A stretch of DNA of 64,000 bases from Pseudanabaena sp. lw0831 (GTDB taxonomy: Bacteria > Cyanobacteriota > Cyanobacteriia > Pseudanabaenales > Pseudanabaenaceae): contig NZ_BBJB01000118.1 of NCBI RefSeq assembly GCF_016584665.1, positions 23,948 through 87,947 on the forward strand, read 5' to 3'. Shown here one piece after another: positions 8,691-16,934 of the stretch. Under the pieces are notes generated by a model. The model had not been told where the DNA came from. It saw nothing but the letters and a program-made list of their open reading frames with translations, and did not search any database. A program made the position numbers and the translations under genes. Each line of letters starts with the position of its first letter. Position 1 is the first letter of the stretch.

Positions 8691-10730
8691 TTACTGCTCA
8701 AATTGTGGCATCTCTAGGGCAACTGGAACAAATTCTAGCTGAACAACGGCTTGTCGAACTTTGGCGGCGAAGGCGAGAGGATCGAGATCAAATTGCTCGA
8801 ATAGCTCACGTCCTCGCAGACAGCGTAATTCAGGATTTTCGGCTGCGCCGCTTACTACCCACAGCACAAAATCTTTGTTGCTACGGGCATTCTCAATCTC
8901 GATCGCAGAAATTGCAAAAGACTCGCGATCGCTAGTGAAGCTTTTAATCACCACCGCTTCGCAAATGCCGTCTTTGGTGCATTCTAGATCGTATCCAACC
9001 TGAGATTTATCCACCGATCGCACCATCCAGCCATCGCGCATATATTGTGCCATCACCGAAATCATCGCCAGTTTTTCAGCCGTACTCGGATCTTCAATGG
9101 AGAACGGAATTGGTTTCTCGACGACTTTCTCAACTACGCGATCGACAAACTTTTCGACTACGCGATCGACAACTCGCTCAACTTCAACAAATTTCTCAAT
9201 CTCGACTATTTTTTCGACTTCAACAATCTTCTCGACCTCAACAATCTTTTCGACTTCCACAATCTTTTCGACAATTTTCTCAACTTCCATAATCTTCTCG
9301 ATCGCTTCAGTCAAATCCGATATCGCCTCTTCAGCTTTTGAGATAGCAACCTCATTAGAAATTGCTTCTGTCGCAATAATCAGCTTGCTAGACTCCTCAT
9401 CCCTATCATCAAGATCATCATTACTCGTAGCCATAGCTAGAGGGACTTCCGCAACGATCGCTTCGGGAGTAGTATCTATAACTGAATCTGTTTCAGAAGC
9501 TGCGATCGCATAACTACTTCTTGGTCTTGCCTTAGGCAAAGAATCAATCGCAAGGGTTTCTAAAAATTCCTTAGCTTTTTTCGCCTTGTCAGGTTTACCC
9601 TGAGTTTGATATAGGACGATCGCCTTGCGTAAATCATCACCAGCAAGGGTCTCATCGGCAATATCAGGTTGAGAATAGGTTAAGCCACGATAGTAGTAGG
9701 CATCAACATTACTGGGCTGCAATTCAATTGCATAGCTAAAGTCGCGAAGTGCTTCAGGAAATTCTTTGAGAATGTAATGCGATCGCCCTCGTCGAAATGC
9801 GGCTAAGTCAAGATTTGGGCTTAGCTCCATGGTGCGGCTATAGCAAGCGATCGCCTGCTCGTAACTCTTGAGCTTAAAGTATGTATTGCCAAGAGACATA
9901 TGTGCATCAGCAAAATTTGGATCGATGGCGATCGATGCTTGGAAATCTGCCATCGCTTGCTGAAGCTGCCCCAACAAAAAATTAATTTCGCCGCGCTTAA
10001 AATAAGCTAGACGCGCCTTGTCGGGACGCAAGGAAATCGCCTTGCCATAGTCACCTACAGCTTTAGCATATTCGCGCAAACTTACATGAGCATCGCCCAA
10101 GCCCAGATATGCCTTGATAAAATTAGGATTGAGCTTCAGTGCTTGCCGAAAGGACTCCAGCGCATCCTGTGGGAATCCTTGCTGAATATCCTCTAAGCCC
10201 CAACGGTAATACACATCAATTAAGCTAATCCCCTTGCCAGCCCGAAAAGCCTTTTGAGTTTGTTTCTCCCATTCGCGATCTAGCATCCGCACATATTCTT
10301 CGCGAAATACTCCCGCATCGGTTTGAGGTTCGAGGGGCATTCCTTGGAAATTGGGCAACTGCCGTAAATAATCTGTCCTGAGTGGCTCATCAAAGGTCAC
10401 GCAAGCATCCCAAGCCACCCAGACCCGAAAGTTATTCGCCTCGGAGTCAATGTCATAGGCTTCGCTCAGTTCGCGATACCGCGCCGATCTCAGTTTGAGC
10501 TGATATTCGCGATCGGCTGGAACTATTGTCCCCGCTGCAAAATAGCCCTGATTGGCACTACCGATCCGCTTAAAGTAAGCGCGATCGCCCACCTTGAGAG
10601 TTTGAATATTGCCGCAGTTCCACGTAACGATATACTGCTCCCCCTCGGAGATATCGGCGATCGCTTCACGAATAAAATCGCGAATCTCTGGCTCTGTCTG
10701 CTCGTTACACAGAAATATTCTTGTGACCAT
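8691..10730 (-). CDS. EVE/PUA-like, TPR and DUF3883-like multidomain protein
   Basis: 679 residues. The N-terminal about 130 residues (TWNCGNIQTLKVGDRAYFKR, then GYFAAGTIV) resemble an EVE/PUA-type domain, a fold that reads modified bases. Residues about 165-390 form six or so TPRs (PQDALESFRQALKLNPNFIK is typical). An acidic linker then leads to a coiled segment of VEKIVE units at about 470-545. The C-terminal about 110 residues (GYDLECTKDG ... AISAIEIENARSNKDFVLWVV) resemble DUF3883, a nuclease-fold-like domain seen in defence proteins. Domain calls at both ends are by pattern and moderately sure; the function is unknown. Confidence 0.8.
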   Translation of the reverse strand: MVTRIFLCNEQTEPEIRDFIREAIADISEGEQYIVTWNCGNIQTLKVGDRAYFKRIGSANQGYFAAGTIVPADREYQLKLRSARYRELSEAYDIDSEANNFRVWVAWDACVTFDEPLRTDYLRQLPNFQGMPLEPQTDAGVFREEYVRMLDREWEKQTQKAFRAGKGISLIDVYYRWGLEDIQQGFPQDALESFRQALKLNPNFIKAYLGLGDAHVSLREYAKAVGDYGKAISLRPDKARLAYFKRGEINFLLGQLQQAMADFQASIAIDPNFADAHMSLGNTYFKLKSYEQAIACYSRTMELSPNLDLAAFRRGRSHYILKEFPEALRDFSYAIELQPSNVDAYYYRGLTYSQPDIADETLAGDDLRKAIVLYQTQGKPDKAKKAKEFLETLAIDSLPKARPRSSYAIAASETDSVIDTTPEAIVAEVPLAMATSNDDLDDRDEESSKLIIATEAISNEVAISKAEEAISDLTEAIEKIMEVEKIVEKIVEVEKIVEVEKIVEVEKIVEIEKFVEVERVVDRVVEKFVDRVVEKVVEKPIPFSIEDPSTAEKLAMISVMAQYMRDGWMVRSVDKSQVGYDLECTKDGICEAVVIKSFTSDRESFAISAIEIENARSNKDFVLWVVSGAAENPELRCLRGRELFEQFDLDPLAFAAKVRQAVVQLEFVPVALEMPQFEQ

Positions 10731-10764
10731 AGGGCTATTATCTTAAGTTTGAACTGATTGTACC

Positions 10765-10805
10765 GAGAAAATAGAGGGAGTGCGAAGCACTCCCTCTATT
10801 TTCTC
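10765..10805. terminator. Family A palindrome containing the aroH stop codon
   Basis: Perfect 19-bp arms (GAGAAAATAGAGGGAGTGC) around a GAA loop. The arm near the gene covers two bases of the stop codon at 10804-10806. It is followed on the minus strand by the next gene. Confidence 0.75.
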
Positions 10806-11184
10806 AAATTTGAGCGTAAACGAGGTCGGGACGCAAATCTCTAGCTCCGTTTAAGTAAATATGCTTAATCTGATGTTGCTCAAGCGGCGTATTCACATGA
10901 ATTAATACCCTGATACAACGCTCTAAACTGCCCTTAACATACATTTGCTGCACATCTAAAAGCGGGACATTTTCCCATTGCGATCGCGATCGGGCGATTT
11001 TGGCAGGAAAGACCACATCAATATCTGTTGTTGCCGAAAAAGTAGCACTTACTATTTCGCGCGGATCAATGTCATTTTGTGCCTCGATCTCCTCCATAAG
11101 CTCTAGCACAGCCCTCTCAAGGGCTTCGTATGTATTTGCCTCAACTGTTGTTGCACCACGAACGCCACGTACACGCCAACCCAC
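10804..11184 (-). CDS. aroH: Chorismate mutase, AroH type
   Basis: Monofunctional chorismate mutase (chorismate to prephenate, first step to Phe and Tyr) of the trimeric Bacillus AroH class. The 126 residues include the expected RGVRGATTVE N-terminus, the SATTDIDVVFPAKIAR segment, PLLDVQQM, RCIRVLIHVNT and the C-terminal HIYLNGARDLRPDL. Arg and Glu residues that bind chorismate in the family are at matching positions. Length is normal. The ATG is at 11184; the gene stands alone between two repeats. Confidence 0.93.
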   Translation of the reverse strand: MGWRVRGVRGATTVEANTYEALERAVLELMEEIEAQNDIDPREIVSATFSATTDIDVVFPAKIARSRSQWENVPLLDVQQMYVKGSLERCIRVLIHVNTPLEQHQIKHIYLNGARDLRPDLVYAQI

Positions 11185-11228
11185 GTTTTACACCATCCGT
11201 ACTGTATGTAAGTGTTTTTGATGTTTAA

Positions 11229-11328
11229 AGTAGCTAGGCATAATTAAATATAAACCCCTAAAATGTGTACCGCCCGCGCAGCGGGCGGTACACATTTTGG
11301 TTCTATTTTTTATTTATGCCGAGGTACT
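11229..11328. repeat. Family B element
   Basis: The ends AGTAGCTAGGCATA and TATGCCGAGGTACT are inverted with mismatches. Inside is the hairpin TGTGTACCGCCCGC with GCGGGCGGTACACA. It also carries the AATTAAATATAAACCCC block shared by the family. Confidence 0.75.
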
Positions 11329-11414
11329 AATCATATCCATCATTTATCAGATTACCCCTAAAAAACAATGTTAAGTTAATTGCGATCGCCTAAAACATAA
11401 AATCCCTAGTGAAT

Positions 11415-11954
11415 ATGACCGATGTCTTTAAAGTTTCACCACTGATTCGCATTACATTATTGCTGTTATATATTGCTCTCACTGCTCCTTTGCCATTTTT
11501 GAGCGACTTTACCCATGCCGCTATTCCTGCCTCATGGTTAAGTATTGGCTTAGCGATCGGTTTTATATTTTTGTACGGGGCGCTTAGCGATCGCCTAATT
11601 CTTGATAATCAAGGCATCAGCTTAGTCTATCCGCGCTGGTTCCCAACTTTTTTGCGTAAGGGTTGGTCACTGGCTTGGCAAGATATCAAGGCTCTTAAAC
11701 CAAGAATTACGGGGCAAGGGGGCATCGTTTATTATTTTGTCAGTAAAGACTCTGAGCAAGCTTATTTATTGCCGATGCGGGTAGTTGGCTTTACGAGATT
11801 AGTAAAACGGGTTGAAGAACATACAGGTATTGACACAAGAGATATTCGTCCTTTGGCTCAACCTTGGATGTATCTGATTTTGCTGGTGTTTACTCTGTTA
11901 TTACTACTAATGGATGGCTGGACGATTTACACGGCTCTAACGCTTCCACACTAA
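11415..11954 (+). CDS. Membrane protein with a PH-like central domain
   Basis: Two hydrophobic helices at residues about 10-30 and 38-56, a soluble middle part (SDRLILDNQGISLVYPRWFP ... WQDIKALKPRITGQGGIVYYFV) reminiscent of a bacterial PH domain, and a third helix at the C-terminus (MYLILLVFTLLLLLM). 179 residues from the ATG at 11415; a GTG six bases upstream is also in frame. Similar proteins are conserved in cyanobacteria without a settled function, as far as I know. No operon partner is visible. Confidence 0.75.
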   Translation: MTDVFKVSPLIRITLLLLYIALTAPLPFLSDFTHAAIPASWLSIGLAIGFIFLYGALSDRLILDNQGISLVYPRWFPTFLRKGWSLAWQDIKALKPRITGQGGIVYYFVSKDSEQAYLLPMRVVGFTRLVKRVEEHTGIDTRDIRPLAQPWMYLILLVFTLLLLLMDGWTIYTALTLPH

Positions 11955-12000
11955 ACTAAATCTAAAGGTCGATACTTAGCGTGTAATTGAGCATTAACTA

Positions 12001-12174
12001 TTACTCCCGTAATAATTTCCATAATGTTTGAGTAAGTTGATCGCGGAGAAATTGCAGATTATCTCGAATTGTTTTTGTGTTTAGATGATCGTTACCTAAC
12101 GAAACTTCAAGAATTTTCAATGTTCGCGGATAGAGCTGTTCGGCTTCGCTGTACGTCCCTTAAGATTCGTAAAG
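12001..12174 (-). pseudogene. Remnant 3' end of a TPR gene
   Basis: On the minus strand the frame reads YES, stop, GTYSEAEQLYPRTLKILEVSLGNDHLNTKTIRDNLQ and on to a natural stop at 12001-12003. The first part matches the consensus AQLYESQGKYSEAEPLYLRTLEI of the TPR gene at 12637-14841, with the Gln codon CAA changed to TAA at 12160-12162. Homology begins immediately after the hicB stop codon, so only a fragment of about 55 codons remains. Confidence 0.75.
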
Positions 12175-12390
12175 TTACGCGTACATCAACCGTCCTTTGG
12201 GCGTGGGAATGATTCTTCCTAGCATTTTTGCTGTTTCTATCCATTCTCGGATAATAATTTCGGCGTTGGCTACGGCTTCGGCATAGCTCTGTCCATCTGC
12301 CATACAACCTGCAAGTTCAGGAACTTCAACGATGAAAGCTTCATCTGCTTCGCTCCAATAAACAATTAATTCGTATTTAATTGGTGTCAT
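12175..12390 (-). CDS. hicB: HicB-family antitoxin
   Basis: 71-residue partial RNase H-fold antitoxin: MTPIKYELIVYWSEADEAFIVEVPELAGCMADGQSYAEA then NAEIIIREWIETAKMLGR. This is the classic HicB core (FIVEVPEL-GC-ADG). No C-terminal DNA-binding domain is present. I chose the ATG at 12390 rather than a start 35 codons upstream, because the upstream extension is the out-of-frame end of hicA. It overlaps the hicA frame by 14 bases, the usual toxin-antitoxin coupling. It would neutralise the HicA mRNA interferase. Confidence 0.85.
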   Translation of the reverse strand: MTPIKYELIVYWSEADEAFIVEVPELAGCMADGQSYAEAVANAEIIIREWIETAKMLGRIIPTPKGRLMYA

Positions 12391-12636
12391 TTTCTTTGAG
12401 TTTATATCTGAGGATTGCATTTCTGATTTGTTTGATTTGATAAGCTTTGGCTTTACCTTGCTTAGATTGTATATTGAGAATTTCGGGAATGTCATCTTTG
12501 GAGAAAATATGATGGCTACCGTTGATCCTTTCGCTAAAGCCGAGGCGTTTTAAAAATTGACAGAGGGTGTCAAAATCAATACTGTTGTCGCTGCCGCCAT
12601 CAAGTAATTTTTGTCTGAATTTTCGTGTTTCCCCAT
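12377..12636 (-). pseudogene. hicA: HicA-family toxin frame lacking a start codon
   Basis: The frame reads GETRKFRQKLLDGGSDNSID ... LKRLGFSERINGSHHIFSKDDI ... KAKAYQIKQIRNAILRYKLKEND, a HicA double-stranded-RNA-binding-fold mRNA interferase with the catalytic His in GSHH. No ATG, GTG or TTG exists in frame after the upstream stop. An ATG at 12634-12636 is out of frame by one base: adding one G to the G4 tract (plus-strand C at 12631-12634) would give MGETRKFRQ. So this is a start-inactivating slip, a sequencing error or a near-cognate start. About 86 residues if restored. Confidence 0.7.
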
Positions 12637-14841
12637 TTATTTATCCTTCATGGTTTCGCCCATAGTCTCATAATTTTGGCGGGCTGTGACTGTATTGTGA
12701 TGATCGGAACCAAGGGCTTTTTCAAGAATTTGGATAGCTCGCAGAAAGAGAGGTTCGGCTTCGCTGTACTTCCCTTGCGATCGGTAAAGTCCTGCGAGAT
12801 TGTTGAGACTGGTGGCGACATAGGGATGGTCTGCTCCTAGTTGGCGTTCCTTAATTTCGATTGATCGCAGATAGAAAGGTTCGGCTTCGCTGTACTTCCC
12901 TTGCGATTTGTAAAGTAATGCGAGAGCGTTGAGACTGTAGGCGACATCGGGATGGTCTGCTCCTAGTTGGCGTTCCCTGATTTCAAGCGTTCGCAGATAG
13001 AGAGGTTCGGCTTCGCTGTACTTCCCTTGCGATTCGTAAAGTTGTGCGAGATTGTTGAGACTGGAGGCGACATCGGGATGATATTCTCCATCATAGATGC
13101 GTTTATAGATTTCGAGTGATCGCAGCAAGAGAGGTTCGGCTTCGCTGTACCTCCCTTGCGCTCGATAAATTTGTGCGAGACCGTTGAGACTTTGAGCGAC
13201 ATCGGGATGGTCTGCTCCTAGTTGGCGTTCCTTAATTTCGATTGATCGCAGATAGAAAGGTTCGGTGTCGCTGTACTTCCCTTGCGATTCGTAAAGTAAT
13301 GCGAGATTGTTGAGGATTATAGGTGCATGGAGAGGGGCTATGCACTGTTCTTCTATGATTTCAAGCAATCGAATGCTGAGAGATTCTGCTTCGCAATAAA
13401 TCCCTTGCGAACGGTAAAATTCTGCGAGATTGTAAAGGCTTATGGTAAAAGAGGGACAGAAAATAATTGTGTATGATTCATCAGATTTTAGTTGATGCCC
13501 TCTGATTTCGATTGCTCGCAGATAAAGGAGTTCGGCTTCGCTAAACTTTCCCTGAGATTTATAAAGGGCGGCAAGATTATTGAGACTCCAGACGACTGGG
13601 TCAGGATGTACTTCTGGTTGTCGTTGTCGTTCCCTGATTTCAAGCGATCGCAGATAGAGCGGTTCGGCTTCGCTGTACTTCCCTTGAGATCGGTAACATT
13701 CTGCGAGATTATTCAGTCCATTAGCGGAATGTTGCTGCCCTCTAATTTCGAGCGATCGCAGGTAGAGCGGTTCGGCTTCGCTGTACTTCCCTTGCACTAG
13801 GTAAATTCCTGCAAGAGTATTGAGGATTCGAGAAACAAATTCATGATCTGCACCATAAACTTGCTCCCAGATTTCGAGCCATCGCAAATAGAGAGGTTCG
13901 GCATTGCTGTACTTCCCTTGAGAATAGTAAATTAATGCGAGATTACTGAGTCTCTCGACAATAGAGTGTGGGTATGAATCTATTCGCTGTTCAGCGATTT
14001 CGAGCAATCGCAGATAGAGAGGTTCAGCTTCACGGTATTTACCTTGCGCACGATAAAGTTCTGCGAGCTTGTTGAGACTGGAGGCGAGAATGGGATGGTG
14101 TGTGCCTATCTGCCGCTCGAAAAGCTCCAAATCTTTTTGATGAAGTTTTTCAATTTTAGAATATGAAAATGAATTTACACCTAATAATTCTCTTTGGGCT
14201 CTGTCTATATCGCGCATAAGATTGTCTCGAAGAGGCGATTCAGGGTCTTGAGCGTTCAATTCATCCATTCGTTTTTGCAGTTCAACAGGAATTACAAATG
14301 GAGTTGGCGTTGGCAGCGGTTTACGCCGCTTCATGAGCAAAGTTATCGGCTGGGAGAAATCAAATACACCATTCCGCCAACTCCAAAAAACGGGAGCTTG
14401 TTTTGCCAGAGAGTTAGCGATCTCTGGAGTTAGCCAGATCAAAATAGAAAACGTAAATTCTTGCCATGATTTCAAAGTCCCTTGCAAAGAGGAATAGAAT
14501 TGTTCTTCAGTGGATTTTGTCTCATCTAAGCGAATATTTGTTAGTGCATCTGCCACCATCACTGTAACCAACACAGCTGCATTTAATGAATTTAGCCCTG
14601 ATTCACTCTCTACTAAATCTAGCAAGCACTTACTCAGACTAGGTTGCTGACTCGTTACATTGACGCGATGACAACTTACACCATTAGCATTCAATTCCGT
14701 CTCATAGTTAAAGATTATTTCATTACGAGAATTCTGATTGTCACAGATAGCTACTAACAAGTTTAATTTCCCATGACTAGCTTGTACCGACTTGATCAAC
14801 TGTCTCAAATCATTTTGGCCCTGACTATCTTGATCTTGCAT
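12637..14841 (-). CDS. Kinesin-light-chain-like TPR repeat protein
   Basis: 734 residues. The N-terminal about 200 (LNLLVAICDNQNSRNEIIF ... FTFSILIWLTPEIANSLAKQ ... FWSWRNGVFDF) look like an NTPase-derived domain without a visible Walker A. A proline-rich linker leads to eleven 42-residue TPRs of the type LNNLAQLYESQGKYSEAEPL with YLRSLEIRERQLGADHPDVA. Such arrays mediate protein contacts. At DNA level they form 126-bp tandem repeats prone to recombination. The ATG is at 14841. The 3' end abuts hicA directly, and a fragment of a second TPR gene lies beyond hicB. Confidence 0.85.
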   Translation of the reverse strand: MQDQDSQGQNDLRQLIKSVQASHGKLNLLVAICDNQNSRNEIIFNYETELNANGVSCHRVNVTSQQPSLSKCLLDLVESESGLNSLNAAVLVTVMVADALTNIRLDETKSTEEQFYSSLQGTLKSWQEFTFSILIWLTPEIANSLAKQAPVFWSWRNGVFDFSQPITLLMKRRKPLPTPTPFVIPVELQKRMDELNAQDPESPLRDNLMRDIDRAQRELLGVNSFSYSKIEKLHQKDLELFERQIGTHHPILASSLNKLAELYRAQGKYREAEPLYLRLLEIAEQRIDSYPHSIVERLSNLALIYYSQGKYSNAEPLYLRWLEIWEQVYGADHEFVSRILNTLAGIYLVQGKYSEAEPLYLRSLEIRGQQHSANGLNNLAECYRSQGKYSEAEPLYLRSLEIRERQRQPEVHPDPVVWSLNNLAALYKSQGKFSEAELLYLRAIEIRGHQLKSDESYTIIFCPSFTISLYNLAEFYRSQGIYCEAESLSIRLLEIIEEQCIAPLHAPIILNNLALLYESQGKYSDTEPFYLRSIEIKERQLGADHPDVAQSLNGLAQIYRAQGRYSEAEPLLLRSLEIYKRIYDGEYHPDVASSLNNLAQLYESQGKYSEAEPLYLRTLEIRERQLGADHPDVAYSLNALALLYKSQGKYSEAEPFYLRSIEIKERQLGADHPYVATSLNNLAGLYRSQGKYSEAEPLFLRAIQILEKALGSDHHNTVTARQNYETMGETMKDK

Positions 14842-15060
14842 GACAAATATCGCTTTATTGAGTAGTTTTTGTTTGAAAAAATCTATCGATATCGTATATA
14901 TAACATAATTGTAAAGATCACCTTGCGTAAACCTTGGAGCCTATCGCCCCGAACCACAAAGTTCGGCGATGTGCACATTGAAAAAGCTCTAAAGCCAAGC
15001 ATTACTGATCAACTGAATCCAAGCTAAAGTATAAGTGGCAACGTTCTTTAGTTGGTTTCT
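14842..15060 (+). other. Divergent leader with one hairpin upstream of the antiporter
   Basis: About 220 bases between divergent genes. A stem ATCGCC-CCGAAC with GTTCGG-CGAT (14943-14970, loop CACAAA) sits 90 bases before the antiporter start. I could not match it to a named riboswitch. It may be part of a leader RNA or simply promoter sequence. Confidence 0.3.
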
Positions 15061-16830
15061 GTGCAAGAAGATTTTCGGTTAATTGTTGATTTAGTAACTG
15101 TTCTTGCGGCTGCTTCCTTTGGCGGATTGCTGGCGGCGGCGCTGCGATTACCAGTTTTATTGGGTTACATCTTTGGCGGCATCGTCGTTGGCCCCACAGG
15201 TTTAGGGCTGATCAAAGAATTGATACAAGTAGAAACCCTCGCTCAGTTTGGGGTTGCCTTTTTACTGTTCGCCCTCGGCGTTGAGTTTTCACTGAAGCAA
15301 TTAAATAAAGTCAGAGCGATCGCACTCGGCGGCGGCACTTTACAAGTCTTGCTCACGATCGCGCTCACCACAGCCGTATCAGTATTTGTAGGATGGGTCG
15401 AGACCCCAACCCAAGGAATCTTCTTAGGCGGGATTTTGTCGCTATCATCAACGGCGGTGGTGCTGCGAAGTTTGATGGAAACCAATGCTACTGAGTCTTC
15501 CCAGGGACAAGTGACGCTGGGGATGTTGATCATTCAAGATCTGGCGCTGGGATTGATGTTGGCGGTGTTGCCTGCGCTGGATCATCCTGAGTCAGTGGGT
15601 ATCGAAGTTATCAAGGCTTTGTCGGTGACGGCTTTATTTGCGGGCGGCGCGATCGTAGCAGGGATTTGGATGATTCCGCCGTTTTTGCGATGGGTAGCGA
15701 GTACCGAGAGCCGCGAATTATTCTTGCTAAGTGTGATTGTGCTGTGCTTAGGGATTGCGCTCCTCACCGAGTATTTAGGCTTGTCGATCGAAATGGGCGC
15801 ATTCGTCGCAGGTTTGATGATTTCCGAGGTGGAATACGCCGATCAAGCGCTCACCTATGTCGAACCGCTGCGGGATGTGTTTGCGACTTTATTTTTTGCC
15901 GCGATTGGGATGCTGATCGATCCTGTATTTCTGATTCAGAACTGGGAATTAATTCTCAGTCTGGTTGCGATCGTTATGGTCGGTAAATTTTTGATCGTTG
16001 TGCCTTTAGTAAGTATTTTCCGATATCCTCTGCGGGTTGCCATTTTTGCAGGGCTAGGTTTAGCCCAGATTGGAGAATTTTCGTTTGTACTCGCTAGTGA
16101 AGGACAGAAGCTAGGTTTGGTTTCGCGTCGTGTGTACTTACTGATTTTGGGGACAACTGCGGTAACTTTGGTGATTACACCGTTCTTGCTAAAGGCAACA
16201 CCACAGATTTTAGAATTGCTCGAAAAAGTGCCATTCCTGAAAGCTTGGATGAACAAGTTAGATATGCCTCAAGAGCTTTCCTCCAATGCCAAACTCCAAG
16301 ATCATGTGGTTGTCTGTGGCTATGGGCGAATCGGTCAGGGGATCGTGTCTTTGTTGCAGTCCAAGGGCTATCCTGTGCTGGTAATTGAGGATGCTGAGTC
16401 TAAGGTGGAAATTCTGCGATCGCAAAATATCCCCTACCTATACGGCAATTGTTCAAGCCCTTTTGTGCTTGAAAAAGCGGAAATAGACCATGCGAGATCG
16501 ATGTTAATCGCCATTTCCGACCCGATCGCCACTAGATTGGCTGTGCAGAGAGCAGTCTCCATTTCTCCAGCAATTGATATTGTAGTCAGAGCTGAAAAAG
16601 ATGCTGATATCGATACGTTGTACCAACTTGGCGCTAAGGAAGTTGTGCATCCTACCTTTGAGGCAAGCTTGGAGCTAACCACACATCTACTGCTATGTCT
16701 GGGCGAAAGTACTCAAGATATTCAGGCAGAAATCATCGCAGTGCGTCGTAGCCGCTATGCTAATTTCCGTCCTGAAATTGCCTGTGTATTGCCAGCGATC
16801 GTGCCTCTGTTGCCACCTAGTCCTAATTAA
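15061..16830 (+). CDS. KefB-type cation:proton antiporter (CPA2) with RCK domain
   Basis: Monovalent cation:proton antiporter-2, likely K+ (or Na+) against H+ in the inner or thylakoid membrane. Residues about 10-390 hold roughly 12-13 hydrophobic segments with the CPA2 signatures GYIFGGIVVGPTGLG and LSSTAVVLRSL. Residues about 415-530 are an RCK_N (TrkA-N) domain: VVVCGYGRIGQGIV is the Rossmann GxGxxG, followed by ARSMLIAISDP. The start is GTG at 15061 (MQEDFRLIVDL); a TTG at 15052 is possible. No accessory KefF-like gene is adjacent. Ligand gating through the RCK domain is inferred. Confidence 0.88.
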   Translation: MQEDFRLIVDLVTVLAAASFGGLLAAALRLPVLLGYIFGGIVVGPTGLGLIKELIQVETLAQFGVAFLLFALGVEFSLKQLNKVRAIALGGGTLQVLLTIALTTAVSVFVGWVETPTQGIFLGGILSLSSTAVVLRSLMETNATESSQGQVTLGMLIIQDLALGLMLAVLPALDHPESVGIEVIKALSVTALFAGGAIVAGIWMIPPFLRWVASTESRELFLLSVIVLCLGIALLTEYLGLSIEMGAFVAGLMISEVEYADQALTYVEPLRDVFATLFFAAIGMLIDPVFLIQNWELILSLVAIVMVGKFLIVVPLVSIFRYPLRVAIFAGLGLAQIGEFSFVLASEGQKLGLVSRRVYLLILGTTAVTLVITPFLLKATPQILELLEKVPFLKAWMNKLDMPQELSSNAKLQDHVVVCGYGRIGQGIVSLLQSKGYPVLVIEDAESKVEILRSQNIPYLYGNCSSPFVLEKAEIDHARSMLIAISDPIATRLAVQRAVSISPAIDIVVRAEKDADIDTLYQLGAKEVVHPTFEASLELTTHLLLCLGESTQDIQAEIIAVRRSRYANFRPEIACVLPAIVPLLPPSPN

Positions 16831-16837
16831 TTAGCAA

Positions 16838-16890
16838 ACCCAAACCCGTAAAGTTGCGACCCGCAGGGTCGCAACTTTACGGGTTTGGGT
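16838..16890. terminator. Palindrome after the antiporter gene
   Basis: Perfect 25-bp arms (ACCCAAACCCGTAAAGTTGC...) around GCA, seven bases after the antiporter stop. It could act as a terminator. Confidence 0.7.
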
Positions 16891-16934
16891 AATTTGTTTT
16901 GCCCAAGTACTTAAGGCTTCTTGAGGATGATGTT

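Noticed and set aside
9045..9513. Three overlapping plus-strand frames with Ser/Thr/Phe-rich repetitive products
   Set aside because: They are the antisense reading of the VEKIVE repeat of the 8691-10730 gene.
12625..13800. Plus-strand frames across the TPR gene
   Set aside because: Antisense shadows of the TPR repeats; composition and repetition are explained by the minus-strand gene.
12700..14100. Regularly spaced direct repeats reminiscent of a CRISPR array
   Set aside because: The period is 126 bp, in frame, and encodes 42-residue TPRs; repeats are degenerate with no unique spacers.
14842..15060. Possible c-di-AMP or other riboswitch before the KefB-type antiporter
   Set aside because: Only one short stem is visible and no conserved riboswitch core could be matched; kept as an unassigned leader.
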